A DNA stretch of 39,983 nt from Flavobacteriales bacterium TMED191. Lineage in GTDB: Bacteria > Bacteroidota > Bacteroidia > Flavobacteriales > TMED113. Of this stretch, positions 7,233-15,378 are shown piece after piece (position 1 is the first letter of the stretch; each line of letters opens with the position of its first letter). Position numbers and translations under genes: made by a program. The stretch covers positions 1 to 39,983 of the forward strand of contig NHIO02000057.1 of the NCBI GenBank assembly GCA_002171975.2, in the 5' to 3' direction. Below the pieces are notes generated by a model. It saw nothing but the letters and a program-made list of their open reading frames with translations, did not search any database and was not told the origin of the DNA.

Positions 7233-8476
7233 GATGAATTTTGTTTAGTTAATAATTTATTTAATGCAATTTCTAGAGCTGTAGAAGTTATGTTAACATT
7301 ACTTGAACTATGCTCATAACATTCTAACAAAGCTTTATATATTATTTTAGAACAATCTTCAAATATATCCTTATCGGTTAGTAAGACTCTTCTTTCAGAC
7401 ATTAAATATGCAAAAACTCTAGCCATTCCACAATTTGAAATAAAGTCAGGAATAACACTCATATTTTTATCTGCATGCTCAGCAATTGAGCCATAAAATA
7501 TTTCTTTATTAGCAAAGGGAACATTAGCACCTGATGAAATAAGCTGAACACCTGAGTTAAGTAGTCTGTTAACTTGATCTAACTCTAATAATCTAGAAGC
7601 AGCACATGGAATAAATACATCAGCCTTTAGATCCCAAATTTGCTTATTTACTTCTTCAAAAGCAATTAGATTTGGGGATATTAATTTATTATTTTCCTTA
7701 TTCAAAAAAAGTTTCTTAATCTCTTCAGTTGAAAATCCATTTGTATTTATAAGTCCGCCATTAATATCAATTATACCTACGATCAAAGCACCAAACTTGG
7801 ACAGATAATAAGCAGCAGAAGAACCTACATTTCCCCAGCCCTGAACAATGACTCTTTTATTTTTAAAATCACCTCCCCATATTTTATAATAATGTTTAAT
7901 TGACTCCGCAACTCCGTATCCCGTAATCATATCAGCAACCACAATATTTTTATATAAACTGGGCGTATAGTTTTCATCTTCTAGTCTTTTTTTTACACCA
8001 TACCTTAATTGACCTATCCGATTTATTTTCTCAGATGATGAGGGTGAATAATGTCCTGAAAAAATACCTTCCTGAGGGTGCCATACACCACAATCTTCAG
8101 TAATAGGAATTACTTCAGATACTTCGTCAATATTTAAATCTCCGCCTGTACCGTAATAATTTTTTAACAATGGAGCAACAGCCTTATACCACCTTAATAA
8201 AACATCCTGTTTACGTGGGTCCGAAGGGTCAAAGTTAATACCTGATTTTGCGCCTCCAATAGCAGGACCACAAATAGTAAACTTAACTTCCATTGTTTTA
8301 GCAAGGGATAGAACTTCGTATTTTGTCAATCCTTTTCTCATTCTTGTACCGCCTCCAGCAGCTCCCCCTCTTAAAGAATTTATTACTACCCAACCAATTG
8401 CATCTGATTGTGGGTCTTTCCATTCAAAAACAATTTCTGGAGATTTATTTTCGTATTCTTGTAATAAAGATTTCAT
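7229..8476 (-). CDS. Glu/Leu/Phe/Val dehydrogenase family protein
   Basis: 415 residues. The N-terminal substrate domain has GGAAGGGTRM and two lysines exactly twelve residues apart (K65 in MEVKFT, K77 in GGAKSG), matching the spacing of the carboxylate-binding and catalytic lysines of glutamate dehydrogenase. A GTGGDLNI loop follows at the place of the catalytic Asp. The NAD domain has VQGWGNVGSSAA. It should interconvert an amino acid and a 2-oxo acid with NAD(P); the substrate is not clear, since these loops differ from both classical glutamate and leucine dehydrogenases. It lies 70 nt after anmK and overlaps nhaD by 4 nt. A TATTTTTG sequence (8491-8498) could be a -7 box but lacks a -33 partner. 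Confidence 0.88.
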   Translation of the reverse strand: MKSLLQEYENKSPEIVFEWKDPQSDAIGWVVINSLRGGAAGGGTRMRKGLTKYEVLSLAKTMEVKFTICGPAIGGAKSGINFDPSDPRKQDVLLRWYKAVAPLLKNYYGTGGDLNIDEVSEVIPITEDCGVWHPQEGIFSGHYSPSSSEKINRIGQLRYGVKKRLEDENYTPSLYKNIVVADMITGYGVAESIKHYYKIWGGDFKNKRVIVQGWGNVGSSAAYYLSKFGALIVGIIDINGGLINTNGFSTEEIKKLFLNKENNKLISPNLIAFEEVNKQIWDLKADVFIPCAASRLLELDQVNRLLNSGVQLISSGANVPFANKEIFYGSIAEHADKNMSVIPDFISNCGMARVFAYLMSERRVLLTDKDIFEDCSKIIYKALLECYEHSSSNVNITSTALEIALNKLLTKQNSS

Positions 8477-8546
8477 ATAAAAAAGTTAATCAAAAATAAT
8501 AACTAAAAAACATAATATATGCTATATATATATTTTTTTTTAAACA

Positions 8547-9614
8547 TTATAATAAGTATATGTCACCTGAAGAATGATCTCTTTTTGCACCAGTTGCAGA
8601 CGAAAGACAATTTGTTTGTTTCAAAGACCTAAGCACACCTAAAAAACCAAATACAATTGCTTCTTTAAAACATATAATTTCACGAGAAGGAAGAAGTAAT
8701 GAACTCATGTAGTTTTTTTCAATACGCGCAATTAAATTAGTGTTGAATGCACCACCGCCCGTAACTAAAATTTTATTTAAGTCTAATTGTAAAAAAACCT
8801 TAGATAACTGTACAGCAATATGCTCTGATATTGTAGCTAATAAATCATGTTTATTTAAAGACACTTTACTCAAAATGGGAAGAAAAAATGAATCAACATA
8901 TTCCATACCTAAAGATTTTGGATGTGAAGAATAATAATAATCTATTTCATTTAAAGATTTTAATAAATTTTTATCTACAGTTCCTTTTGATGCCAATTTA
9001 CCATCCATATCAAAATCTTGACCAAGTTGATTAGCAATATTATTTAATAAAATATTACATGGACAAATATCAAAAGCAAAACGCGAAGAATGTTTCTCGT
9101 AGGAAATATTGGCAATTCCACCTAAATTTAAACAAGCATCAAATTCAGAAAACAATAATCTATCTCCAATAGGCACTAAAGGTGCACCCTGCCCTCCAAG
9201 GTCAATATCTTGCTGTCTAAAATTACATACAACAGGCAAACCTAATCTTTTAGAAATAATACTTCCCGAACCAATTTGAGTGGTAAAACCCTTCATAGGC
9301 TCATGAAAAATAGTGTGACCATGTGAAGAGATTAAATCAACAGATACATCATGCTTTTTTATAAAACTTATAATAAAATCTGAGATCAGGTGCCCGAATT
9401 TTTCATCTAAAAAATTAATAGATAATTCTTTTTTATAGGCTTGAATAAAATTTATCTTTATATCCTTACTATAAAAAAAAGTTTCTGCTTGTATCAGCTT
9501 AAATTGCCATTTTTCTTTTTTTCTATAATATTGTACATAAGCAATATCGAGACCGTCCATTGAAGTACCTGACATAGTAGCAATAACCGAAAATTTGTTT
9601 GTTATATTTATCAT
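8547..9614 (-). CDS. anmK: Anhydro-N-acetylmuramic acid kinase
   Basis: 355 residues, close to the family norm of ~360. The N-terminal motif SGTSMDGLD (residues 15-23) is diagnostic of AnmK; LGGIANIS (phosphate site) and VTGGGAFN in the C-terminal half complete the ASKHA-type sugar kinase fold. It phosphorylates and opens 1,6-anhydro-MurNAc released during peptidoglycan turnover, giving MurNAc-6-phosphate, in the cytoplasm. It starts divergently from the acyl-CoA dehydrogenase gene, with 59 nt between the start codons, and is the first gene of the minus-strand run that ends with folC. No other recycling gene (murQ, nagZ) is nearby. Confidence 0.95.
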   Translation of the reverse strand: MINITNKFSVIATMSGTSMDGLDIAYVQYYRKKEKWQFKLIQAETFFYSKDIKINFIQAYKKELSINFLDEKFGHLISDFIISFIKKHDVSVDLISSHGHTIFHEPMKGFTTQIGSGSIISKRLGLPVVCNFRQQDIDLGGQGAPLVPIGDRLLFSEFDACLNLGGIANISYEKHSSRFAFDICPCNILLNNIANQLGQDFDMDGKLASKGTVDKNLLKSLNEIDYYYSSHPKSLGMEYVDSFFLPILSKVSLNKHDLLATISEHIAVQLSKVFLQLDLNKILVTGGGAFNTNLIARIEKNYMSSLLLPSREIICFKEAIVFGFLGVLRSLKQTNCLSSATGAKRDHSSGDIYLL

Positions 9615-9673
9615 TTTTATAAAGTTAAAATAGAAAAAAAAGAATTATTTTAGAAGATAAATTTTGATTAAAT

Positions 9674-10813
9674 ATGAATTTTGAACTATCCAGCGAACAA
9701 AAGTTAATTCGAGAAACTGCAAGAAATTTTGCCAAAAATGAGTTATTACCAGGAGTAATTGAAAGAGATGAAAATAAAGAATTTCCAAAATCTCAAATAG
9801 CGAAAATGGCAGAAATGGGTTTTTTAGGCATGATGGTAAATCCCAAATACAGTGGTGGTGGAATGGATACAGTTTCTTATGTTTTAGCGATGGAAGAAAT
9901 ATCAAAAGTTGATGCATCATGTTCAGTAATTATGTCTGTAAACAATTCACTAGTTTGCTGGGGAATTGAAAAATATGGTTCCGAAGCACAAAAAGAAAAA
10001 TACCTTCCTAAACTAGCAAAAGGAGAAATCATTGGAGCATTTTGTCTTTCAGAACCTGAAGCTGGATCAGATGCAACATCTCAAAAAACTACTGCCATTG
10101 AAAAAGACGATCACTATATATTAAACGGTACGAAAAATTGGATTACCAATGGAAGTACTGCGTCAATTTATTTAGTTATTGCTCAAACTGATATTTCAAA
10201 AGGTCATAAAGGCATCAATGCATTTATTGTTGAAAAAAACACAGAAGGTGTAACTGTCGGGCCAAGAGAAAATAAACTTGGAATCAGAAGTTCTGATACC
10301 ACTTCTATAATGTTTACCGATGTTAAAGTACCCAAAAAAAATAGAATTGGTGAAGATGGCTTTGGATTTAAGTTTGCCATGAAAACATTAGAGGGAGGAC
10401 GTATTGGGATTGCTGCACAAGCTCTTGGTATTGCATCTGGTGCTTATGAATTAAGCCTCAATTATGCTAAGGAAAGAAAAGCCTTTGGAAAAGAAATTTT
10501 CAAACATCAAGCAATTGCATTTAAATTAGCAGATATGGCAACAGAGATTGATTGTGGAAGATTACTATGCATAAAAGCAGCATGGCAAAAAGATAATAAC
10601 TTAGACTATTCACAAACTAGTTCTATGGCTAAGTTATATTGTGCTGAAAAAGCAATGAGGATAACAACCGAAGCTGTTCAAATCCACGGAGGATATGGCT
10701 TTGTAAAAGAATATCATGTTGAGAGATTAATGAGAGATGCAAAAATTACACAAATCTATGAGGGCACATCCGAGATTCAAAAAATTGTAATATCAAGATC
10801 TATTTTAAAGTAA
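9674..10813 (+). CDS. Acyl-CoA dehydrogenase (short/medium-chain type)
   Basis: 379 residues, the usual size. The FAD-binding motifs CLSEPEAGSDA and WITNG occupy the middle domain; the C-terminal helical domain has RKAFGKEIFKHQAI, QIHGGYGFVKEYHVERLMRDAK and the catalytic base Glu363 in IYEGTSEIQ. It catalyses the first, alpha-beta dehydrogenation step of acyl-CoA oxidation, passing electrons to ETF. The Glu position in YEGTSE is that of butyryl/short-chain enzymes, but chain length cannot be set from sequence alone. Its last 14 bases overlap the 3' end of the convergent choice-of-anchor-B gene. Confidence 0.94.
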   Translation: MNFELSSEQKLIRETARNFAKNELLPGVIERDENKEFPKSQIAKMAEMGFLGMMVNPKYSGGGMDTVSYVLAMEEISKVDASCSVIMSVNNSLVCWGIEKYGSEAQKEKYLPKLAKGEIIGAFCLSEPEAGSDATSQKTTAIEKDDHYILNGTKNWITNGSTASIYLVIAQTDISKGHKGINAFIVEKNTEGVTVGPRENKLGIRSSDTTSIMFTDVKVPKKNRIGEDGFGFKFAMKTLEGGRIGIAAQALGIASGAYELSLNYAKERKAFGKEIFKHQAIAFKLADMATEIDCGRLLCIKAAWQKDNNLDYSQTSSMAKLYCAEKAMRITTEAVQIHGGYGFVKEYHVERLMRDAKITQIYEGTSEIQKIVISRSILK

Positions 10814-12905
10814 TCTTTTTAGCTACTGTCCCATCATTAAATATTTCTACAGTGAACATTTGACCATTTGTCTCTCTACCAAGTAAGTCTGTAAACCTAA
10901 CAATCAAATTCTTTTTGTTATCCTCCAATAATGAAACATTATTATCAACAATAATTTCTACTAATAAAGGGTCACTTGCACAAGTTCTATCAAACGAAAT
11001 ATTCCAATCATAAAAATAATAATAATAATCTGTTGAAGAGCCTACATTACCTTCTCCATTATCATAATAACCTTCAGTAATTTCTAATATGTTATTTACA
11101 GCAAATGGAAAGTTTGGCAAGCCACCAGTAGTTCTTTTAAGCATTGGGTTATTGTCTCCAAAATTATCATTATTCATTTGAGTATTTGTAGTTAATAAAT
11201 AATCAGAACCAGGGTTAATATTCCAACCTAAATCAATTATATAACCATTATTTGGTGCAGCTGGAATATCTACAAGAACATCGAAAAGTAAATTATCATT
11301 ACTATCTCTCAACTCAATTGTTCTGTTGCCAGGGGTATCTGTATAAACTTTAACACTATTTAATGAAAAATCAGAATAACAATTAAATAACAAACCACCA
11401 TTATATACTGTACCACTATAATCTGCATTATTACCAGTTCCCTCATGGTTGGGCTCACCAGTATTAATTGAAGAACTTTCAACAACTGCTTCATTAATTA
11501 CTGAAAAAAAAGTGTTTTCAATAATAGGTCCTGAATTAAAAATAGGTCCATCATTTACAATATTTCCTTCCAAATCCATATAAATAACCAAGTTATTAGA
11601 TGGAGATTGACAATCTAAAGAAACTGATTGACCATAATTTACCATATAAATCAAACCATCAGAACATATCGGTAAATCAACAACAAAATTGTCACAAAAA
11701 TACTCACATGAACCATCATCAATGGTAGCAAAAGAGTTATAATTTTCTGCTTCTAAATCCATACAACCTAAAAATTCACAAGTACCATCATTAATTGTGG
11801 CATCTGGATCAAAATTAGATGCATTTTCATTAGTACAACCAAAACCTTCATATGCACCATATGGTGTGTGTAATATAAATAAACCTTCTTGTTGATCCGT
11901 AGCTAGTATTAATCCCGAGGGCAAATATGGATAAGCCCCCCAACAACCATCAAAAGACCCGCCTGTCATAGGAGATGTGTCGTAGTAAGCAACTTCGATT
12001 AAATTAAAAGGATTACTTGCGTCAATTACCGTAACTCCTGATGTATAATACGAAGTCACCAAATAATCTCCAAATACATGGGTATTATGTGGAATGACAT
12101 TTTCCTGGTTTCCATTAGCCCCATCACCAGTCCATTCTTGGACTAAGTCTATTTCCTGAATATCATATATATCTGAAACATCATAGGAACCAACATAGCA
12201 GCCAGCTGTTTCGTCTGTTGTGAATAAATAATTATTATCATCAGAAATCCAAGCATTATGAGTAAACTGACAAGATGTTGGATAAGAGGACATAATAGAT
12301 GGATTTGATTTATCCGATACATCTATAATAGAAAATACACCTGCATAAATAGCAGAGCCCCAAAGTGTATCGCCTCTAACCATACCATCATGTAGATAAT
12401 AATCATCAAAAATTCCAGCTAAAACAGGATTCATTGGATCATTCGTCAAATCTAAAATAACTGCTCCTCCATTGCCTGTATCAGTACCAAAAATATATGC
12501 ATATCCATTTTCATCAATATAAATATTATGAGATGTAGTAAAGAACTCCTCAGTATATACATATGTTTGACCCGTTAAGTCGCTCAAATCTACAATCAAC
12601 AATCCATCTTCAGCTTCAGTGGTAACATAAGCATATTTACCCCAAGTTTTCACATCTCTCCAAGTAGAACTGCTACCGTCTATAAAAAACAACTCTGTTG
12701 GCTCAGAGGGATTAGATATATCAACAACAGAAAAACCCGTAACAGTACCCACTAAAGCATATTCATTGCCACCGTCTGCATAGCCCCATATATCATTTGT
12801 TCCTTGTGAGTATGGTAAATTACCAACTAAATCCATATTTAAACTTTCTTGAGCATATAGAATTAATGACATTAAGCCAGCGATAGATAAAATTATTTTT
12901 TTCAT
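10800..12905 (-). CDS. Choice-of-anchor-B beta-propeller protein with Cys repeats and T9SS sorting domain
   Basis: 701 residues. Signal peptide 1-18 (ends ILYA). Residues ~24-350 are a choice-of-anchor-B domain: repeated blades with a VVDISNPSEP / IVDLSDL / IIDVSDKSNPS / VIDASNPF core (LVIVD-type repeats). Two cysteine repeats follow (GCTNENASNF...GTC, CMDLEAENY...GSC; residues ~356-400), then a beta-sandwich of ~180 residues, and a C-terminal sorting domain (FTDLLGRETNG, FTVEIFNDGTVAKKITLK). It is therefore exported by Sec and T9SS to the surface or medium. Ligand unknown. It is transcribed alone from a TATCTTTG promoter, and its last 14 bases overlap the acyl-CoA dehydrogenase gene. Confidence 0.88.
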   Translation of the reverse strand: MKKIILSIAGLMSLILYAQESLNMDLVGNLPYSQGTNDIWGYADGGNEYALVGTVTGFSVVDISNPSEPTELFFIDGSSSTWRDVKTWGKYAYVTTEAEDGLLIVDLSDLTGQTYVYTEEFFTTSHNIYIDENGYAYIFGTDTGNGGAVILDLTNDPMNPVLAGIFDDYYLHDGMVRGDTLWGSAIYAGVFSIIDVSDKSNPSIMSSYPTSCQFTHNAWISDDNNYLFTTDETAGCYVGSYDVSDIYDIQEIDLVQEWTGDGANGNQENVIPHNTHVFGDYLVTSYYTSGVTVIDASNPFNLIEVAYYDTSPMTGGSFDGCWGAYPYLPSGLILATDQQEGLFILHTPYGAYEGFGCTNENASNFDPDATINDGTCEFLGCMDLEAENYNSFATIDDGSCEYFCDNFVVDLPICSDGLIYMVNYGQSVSLDCQSPSNNLVIYMDLEGNIVNDGPIFNSGPIIENTFFSVINEAVVESSSINTGEPNHEGTGNNADYSGTVYNGGLLFNCYSDFSLNSVKVYTDTPGNRTIELRDSNDNLLFDVLVDIPAAPNNGYIIDLGWNINPGSDYLLTTNTQMNNDNFGDNNPMLKRTTGGLPNFPFAVNNILEITEGYYDNGEGNVGSSTDYYYYFYDWNISFDRTCASDPLLVEIIVDNNVSLLEDNKKNLIVRFTDLLGRETNGQMFTVEIFNDGTVAKKITLK
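11706..11840 (-). repeat. Two GCT(N/D)...DGSC cysteine repeats inside the choice-of-anchor-B gene
   Basis: Two adjacent ~23-residue units, GCTNENASNFDPDATINDGTC and a second starting GCMDLEAENYN and ending IDDGSC. Both have a paired Cys and an Asp/Asn-rich middle with NF or NY, spacing as in the repeats at 39.1-39.98 kb. Confidence 0.8.
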
Positions 12906-12929
12906 ACTTAAATTATTTCAAAATTAAAA

Positions 12930-12961
12930 CAAAGATACAAATTAGAATATACATTCTAATT
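12930..12961 (-). promoter_or_regulatory. Promoter -7 box plus inverted repeat upstream of the choice-of-anchor-B gene
   Basis: On the minus strand TATCTTTG (12937-12930) matches TAnnTTTG exactly, 24 nt before the ATG. Directly upstream lies a perfect 9-bp inverted repeat, AATTAGAAT (12940-12948) and ATTCTAATT (12953-12961) with a 4-nt spacer, where the spacer and -33 region would be. No TTG -33 element is visible. An operator for a dimeric regulator is possible, but not shown. Confidence 0.5.
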
Positions 12962-12965
12962 AAAG

Positions 12966-12993
12966 AAAATTAATTACGTCCGTAATTAATTTT
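12966..12993 (-). terminator. Hairpin terminator overlapping the DUF6165-like stop codon
   Basis: A perfect inverted repeat, AAAATTAATTAC (12966-12977) and GTAATTAATTTT (12982-12993) with loop GTCC, spans the last codons and stop of the DUF6165-like gene. On the minus strand it is followed by TTTTCTTT. The stem is AT-rich, so it may be a weak terminator; it separates the lnt-to-DUF6165 run from the next promoter. Confidence 0.5.
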
Positions 12994-13332
12994 TTTGTAA
13001 TTGACTTTTATTTCTTTAAAACCCTCCGAAAACATATCAACTATTTCAGCTTTTATAGAATTTCTAATACAATTCAAATCTCTTACTTGAAGGGCTAACC
13101 GTCCTATTTCATCAAGTGGCAATTTAGTTCCTTTTCTAATGTCTCCCTCTGTATCCCATATCTTTCCATTAATATCGTACATTCGCTCAATAAAATCTTC
13201 TAAATTAACTTTATAGTTAAGTATTTCTTCTTTATATACATGAAGTTCATTTTTAACGTCTTCGTCAGTTCTTTCTGACTTTAACCTAGTAATAGTAAAT
13301 CGATCTATTATTTCAGATATTGGCATTTTCAT
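12970..13332 (-). CDS. DUF6165-like small protein (function unknown)
   Basis: 120 residues, helical, no signal peptide. The beginning, MPISEIIDRFTITRLKSER, and the following pattern (NELHVYKEEI, a short middle, then LNCIRNSIKAEI) recall the DUF6165 family, whose members start with a P-[IV]-S...DK[IL]-[ST]I..IK.ER signature and end with N..R..LK.EI. This is from memory of the family, and the middle (GTKLPLDEIGRLA) is my own observation. Some relatives sit near polysaccharide loci; here the gene follows dsbD by only 8 nt. Its biochemical role is not known. The stop lies in a hairpin that may terminate the operon. A second in-frame Met at codon 3 could also be the start. Confidence 0.7.
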   Translation of the reverse strand: MKMPISEIIDRFTITRLKSERTDEDVKNELHVYKEEILNYKVNLEDFIERMYDINGKIWDTEGDIRKGTKLPLDEIGRLALQVRDLNCIRNSIKAEIVDMFSEGFKEIKVNYKKINYGRN

Positions 13333-13340
13333 AGCGCAAA

Positions 13341-15368
13341 TTATTTCAGGTTATTTTTTGATTTGAACGACTCCAAACCACAATTTAAATAATTAATATA
13401 GTTATTTACATTTTTTGCATAACTGTAACCAATAGGATGAGCTAACAATTCCTCATCTGGACTCATTAAAACATATAAAGGTTGTGTGTTGTTTGCAAAA
13501 GTTAAACTCTGCAGTGTACTCCACTTATTACCTATTGTTTTTATCTTCTTTTTCTTAACATTACCATCTCTAGTCACAATATCAACAGTCTCCTGTAATT
13601 CTTCAGGCAATAGAGTTTTTTCATCAACATATAATGATATAACAACATAATCATTATCTAATATTTTTTTTACATCTTTTTCTACCCAAATTGCTTCTTC
13701 TATCTTTCGACAATTAACACAAGCTTGGCCTGTAAAATCAATCATAATTGGCATGTTAGATTTTTTAGCATACTCAAGACCTAACTCATAATCTTTAAAA
13801 ATATTTTTTATTTCATGTTCTGGGTTCAAGTATGAGTAATACTTAGCTGGAGGAAAGCCACTCAATAAATTATGATGCCACCAACTTTTTCCGATAATGC
13901 CAGGAAATAAATATATAGCAAATGAAAATGTTAAAACTGCAAACGAAATTCGACCAAATCCTAAATTTGTTTTTTGACTATCATGAGGAAACTTAATCAC
14001 ACCAATTAAGTATAAAAATAGACCCATAAATGTTAAAAACCATAAAAAGAAAAATGTTTCTCTTTTTATCAAGCCCCACTGCTCTACAAGATCAGCATTA
14101 GATAAAAACTTAATTGCTAAGGCGATCTCTAAAAAGCCTAAAATTACTTTAACTGTATTTAACCATCCACCCGATTTAGGTAATGACTTCAGCCAAGTGG
14201 GGAAAGCAGCAAATAATGTAAAAGGGAATCCAAGTGCTAAACCAAATCCTGCCATTGCAAGACTTAATTTTACAGAAACCATAGCTGTTTCAAATCCAAA
14301 AAAACTTACAGTATCTGCAGTTGCCGAAGATAAAGTGCCAGCTAGCAATGATCCTAAAATTGGACCGGTGCAAGAGAACGAAACAATAGCTAAAGTTAGA
14401 GCCATAAAAAATATTCCCACTATACCACCAATATCACGACCTGAACCAGCTGTATTACTCCAACTACTTGGTAGCGTAATTTCAAAATATCCGAAAAATG
14501 AAATTGCAAACACAAGAAAAATAAAAAAGAAACTAATATTTAACCATGGATTTGTAGAAATTTCATTGAGAACTTCTGGATTAATATTTGGCATTAAATG
14601 AAAAGGTAAACTTAAAAAACTATATGTCAAAAATATAAATAAACCATATAGACCTGCATTATATATTGCTTTTGATTTATTACTAGAACCTTTAGTAAAA
14701 AAACTAACTGTAAGAGGAATCATGGGAAAAACACACGGTGTTAAAAGGGCAATAAATCCACCGACTATTCCTAATAAAAAAATCCCCCACAATGATTTTT
14801 CAGATTTTTTTTCACCGCAGTCGCCAATTGGATTATCAAGATCAATGGAGGCAATTTTATATTTATTATTTACGCCTAAGTGTTTTTGATTGTCATTTAA
14901 TAATAAGTGATTCTTAGTTTTTTTTTTTAAATCAAATAACATATCTACATAATCAGGGGGCAAACACATAGTTGAGTTACATACCATAAACTCTAATTCT
15001 CCTTTTACAAAAGATAATGTATCATTTACCAATTTAATCTTTTGTTTAAAAATAGCCTTGTTCTGAAATGAGGATAATTCCATCTGAAAAACAGGATCAA
15101 ATTTTGTTATAGTATTAGATTCCATTACAGATTCTATTAATTGATAATTTGAAGAAGGGGCAAACGTAAAGGTGGTTGGCACAGGACCATCTGGATCAAC
15201 ATGTTGTGAATACACATTCCACCCATTTTCAATATCAGCATGAATTACTAAATACCTGGTGTCTTCAGAAAGACTGTCAACAGAAAAAGACCATTGAACA
15301 GGGTCTTCTATTTGAGAAAATAAATTAAATGTAAAAATTGTGCATAATAGAAAAATATATTTTTTCAT
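13341..15368 (-). CDS. dsbD: Thiol:disulfide interchange protein DsbD
   Basis: 675 residues from the ATG at 15368, which gives a clean signal peptide (MKKYIFLLCTIFTFNLFSQ); the open frame extends further upstream but into tilS. The N-terminal periplasmic domain carries a Cys pair (C130, C135 in VCNSTMCLPP). The membrane domain has eight or so segments with TPCVFPMIP and SFSCTGPILG, each holding one of the redox Cys. The C-terminal thioredoxin domain has CVNC. DsbD moves electrons from cytoplasmic thioredoxin to periplasmic proteins. The start is 10 nt after the tilS stop; the DUF6165-like gene follows by 8 nt. All six expected cysteines are present. Confidence 0.93.
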   Translation of the reverse strand: MKKYIFLLCTIFTFNLFSQIEDPVQWSFSVDSLSEDTRYLVIHADIENGWNVYSQHVDPDGPVPTTFTFAPSSNYQLIESVMESNTITKFDPVFQMELSSFQNKAIFKQKIKLVNDTLSFVKGELEFMVCNSTMCLPPDYVDMLFDLKKKTKNHLLLNDNQKHLGVNNKYKIASIDLDNPIGDCGEKKSEKSLWGIFLLGIVGGFIALLTPCVFPMIPLTVSFFTKGSSNKSKAIYNAGLYGLFIFLTYSFLSLPFHLMPNINPEVLNEISTNPWLNISFFFIFLVFAISFFGYFEITLPSSWSNTAGSGRDIGGIVGIFFMALTLAIVSFSCTGPILGSLLAGTLSSATADTVSFFGFETAMVSVKLSLAMAGFGLALGFPFTLFAAFPTWLKSLPKSGGWLNTVKVILGFLEIALAIKFLSNADLVEQWGLIKRETFFFLWFLTFMGLFLYLIGVIKFPHDSQKTNLGFGRISFAVLTFSFAIYLFPGIIGKSWWHHNLLSGFPPAKYYSYLNPEHEIKNIFKDYELGLEYAKKSNMPIMIDFTGQACVNCRKIEEAIWVEKDVKKILDNDYVVISLYVDEKTLLPEELQETVDIVTRDGNVKKKKIKTIGNKWSTLQSLTFANNTQPLYVLMSPDEELLAHPIGYSYAKNVNNYINYLNCGLESFKSKNNLK

Positions 15369-15378
15369 AGTATTCTTT

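Noticed and set aside
9615..9673. TAAATTTTG before the acyl-CoA dehydrogenase as a -7 box
   Set aside because: One extra T compared with TAnnTTTG and no -33 element; too weak in such AT-rich sequence.
14197..14601. 134-residue plus-strand frame inside dsbD
   Set aside because: Antisense shadow of the DsbD membrane domain; dsbD motifs are intact on the minus strand.
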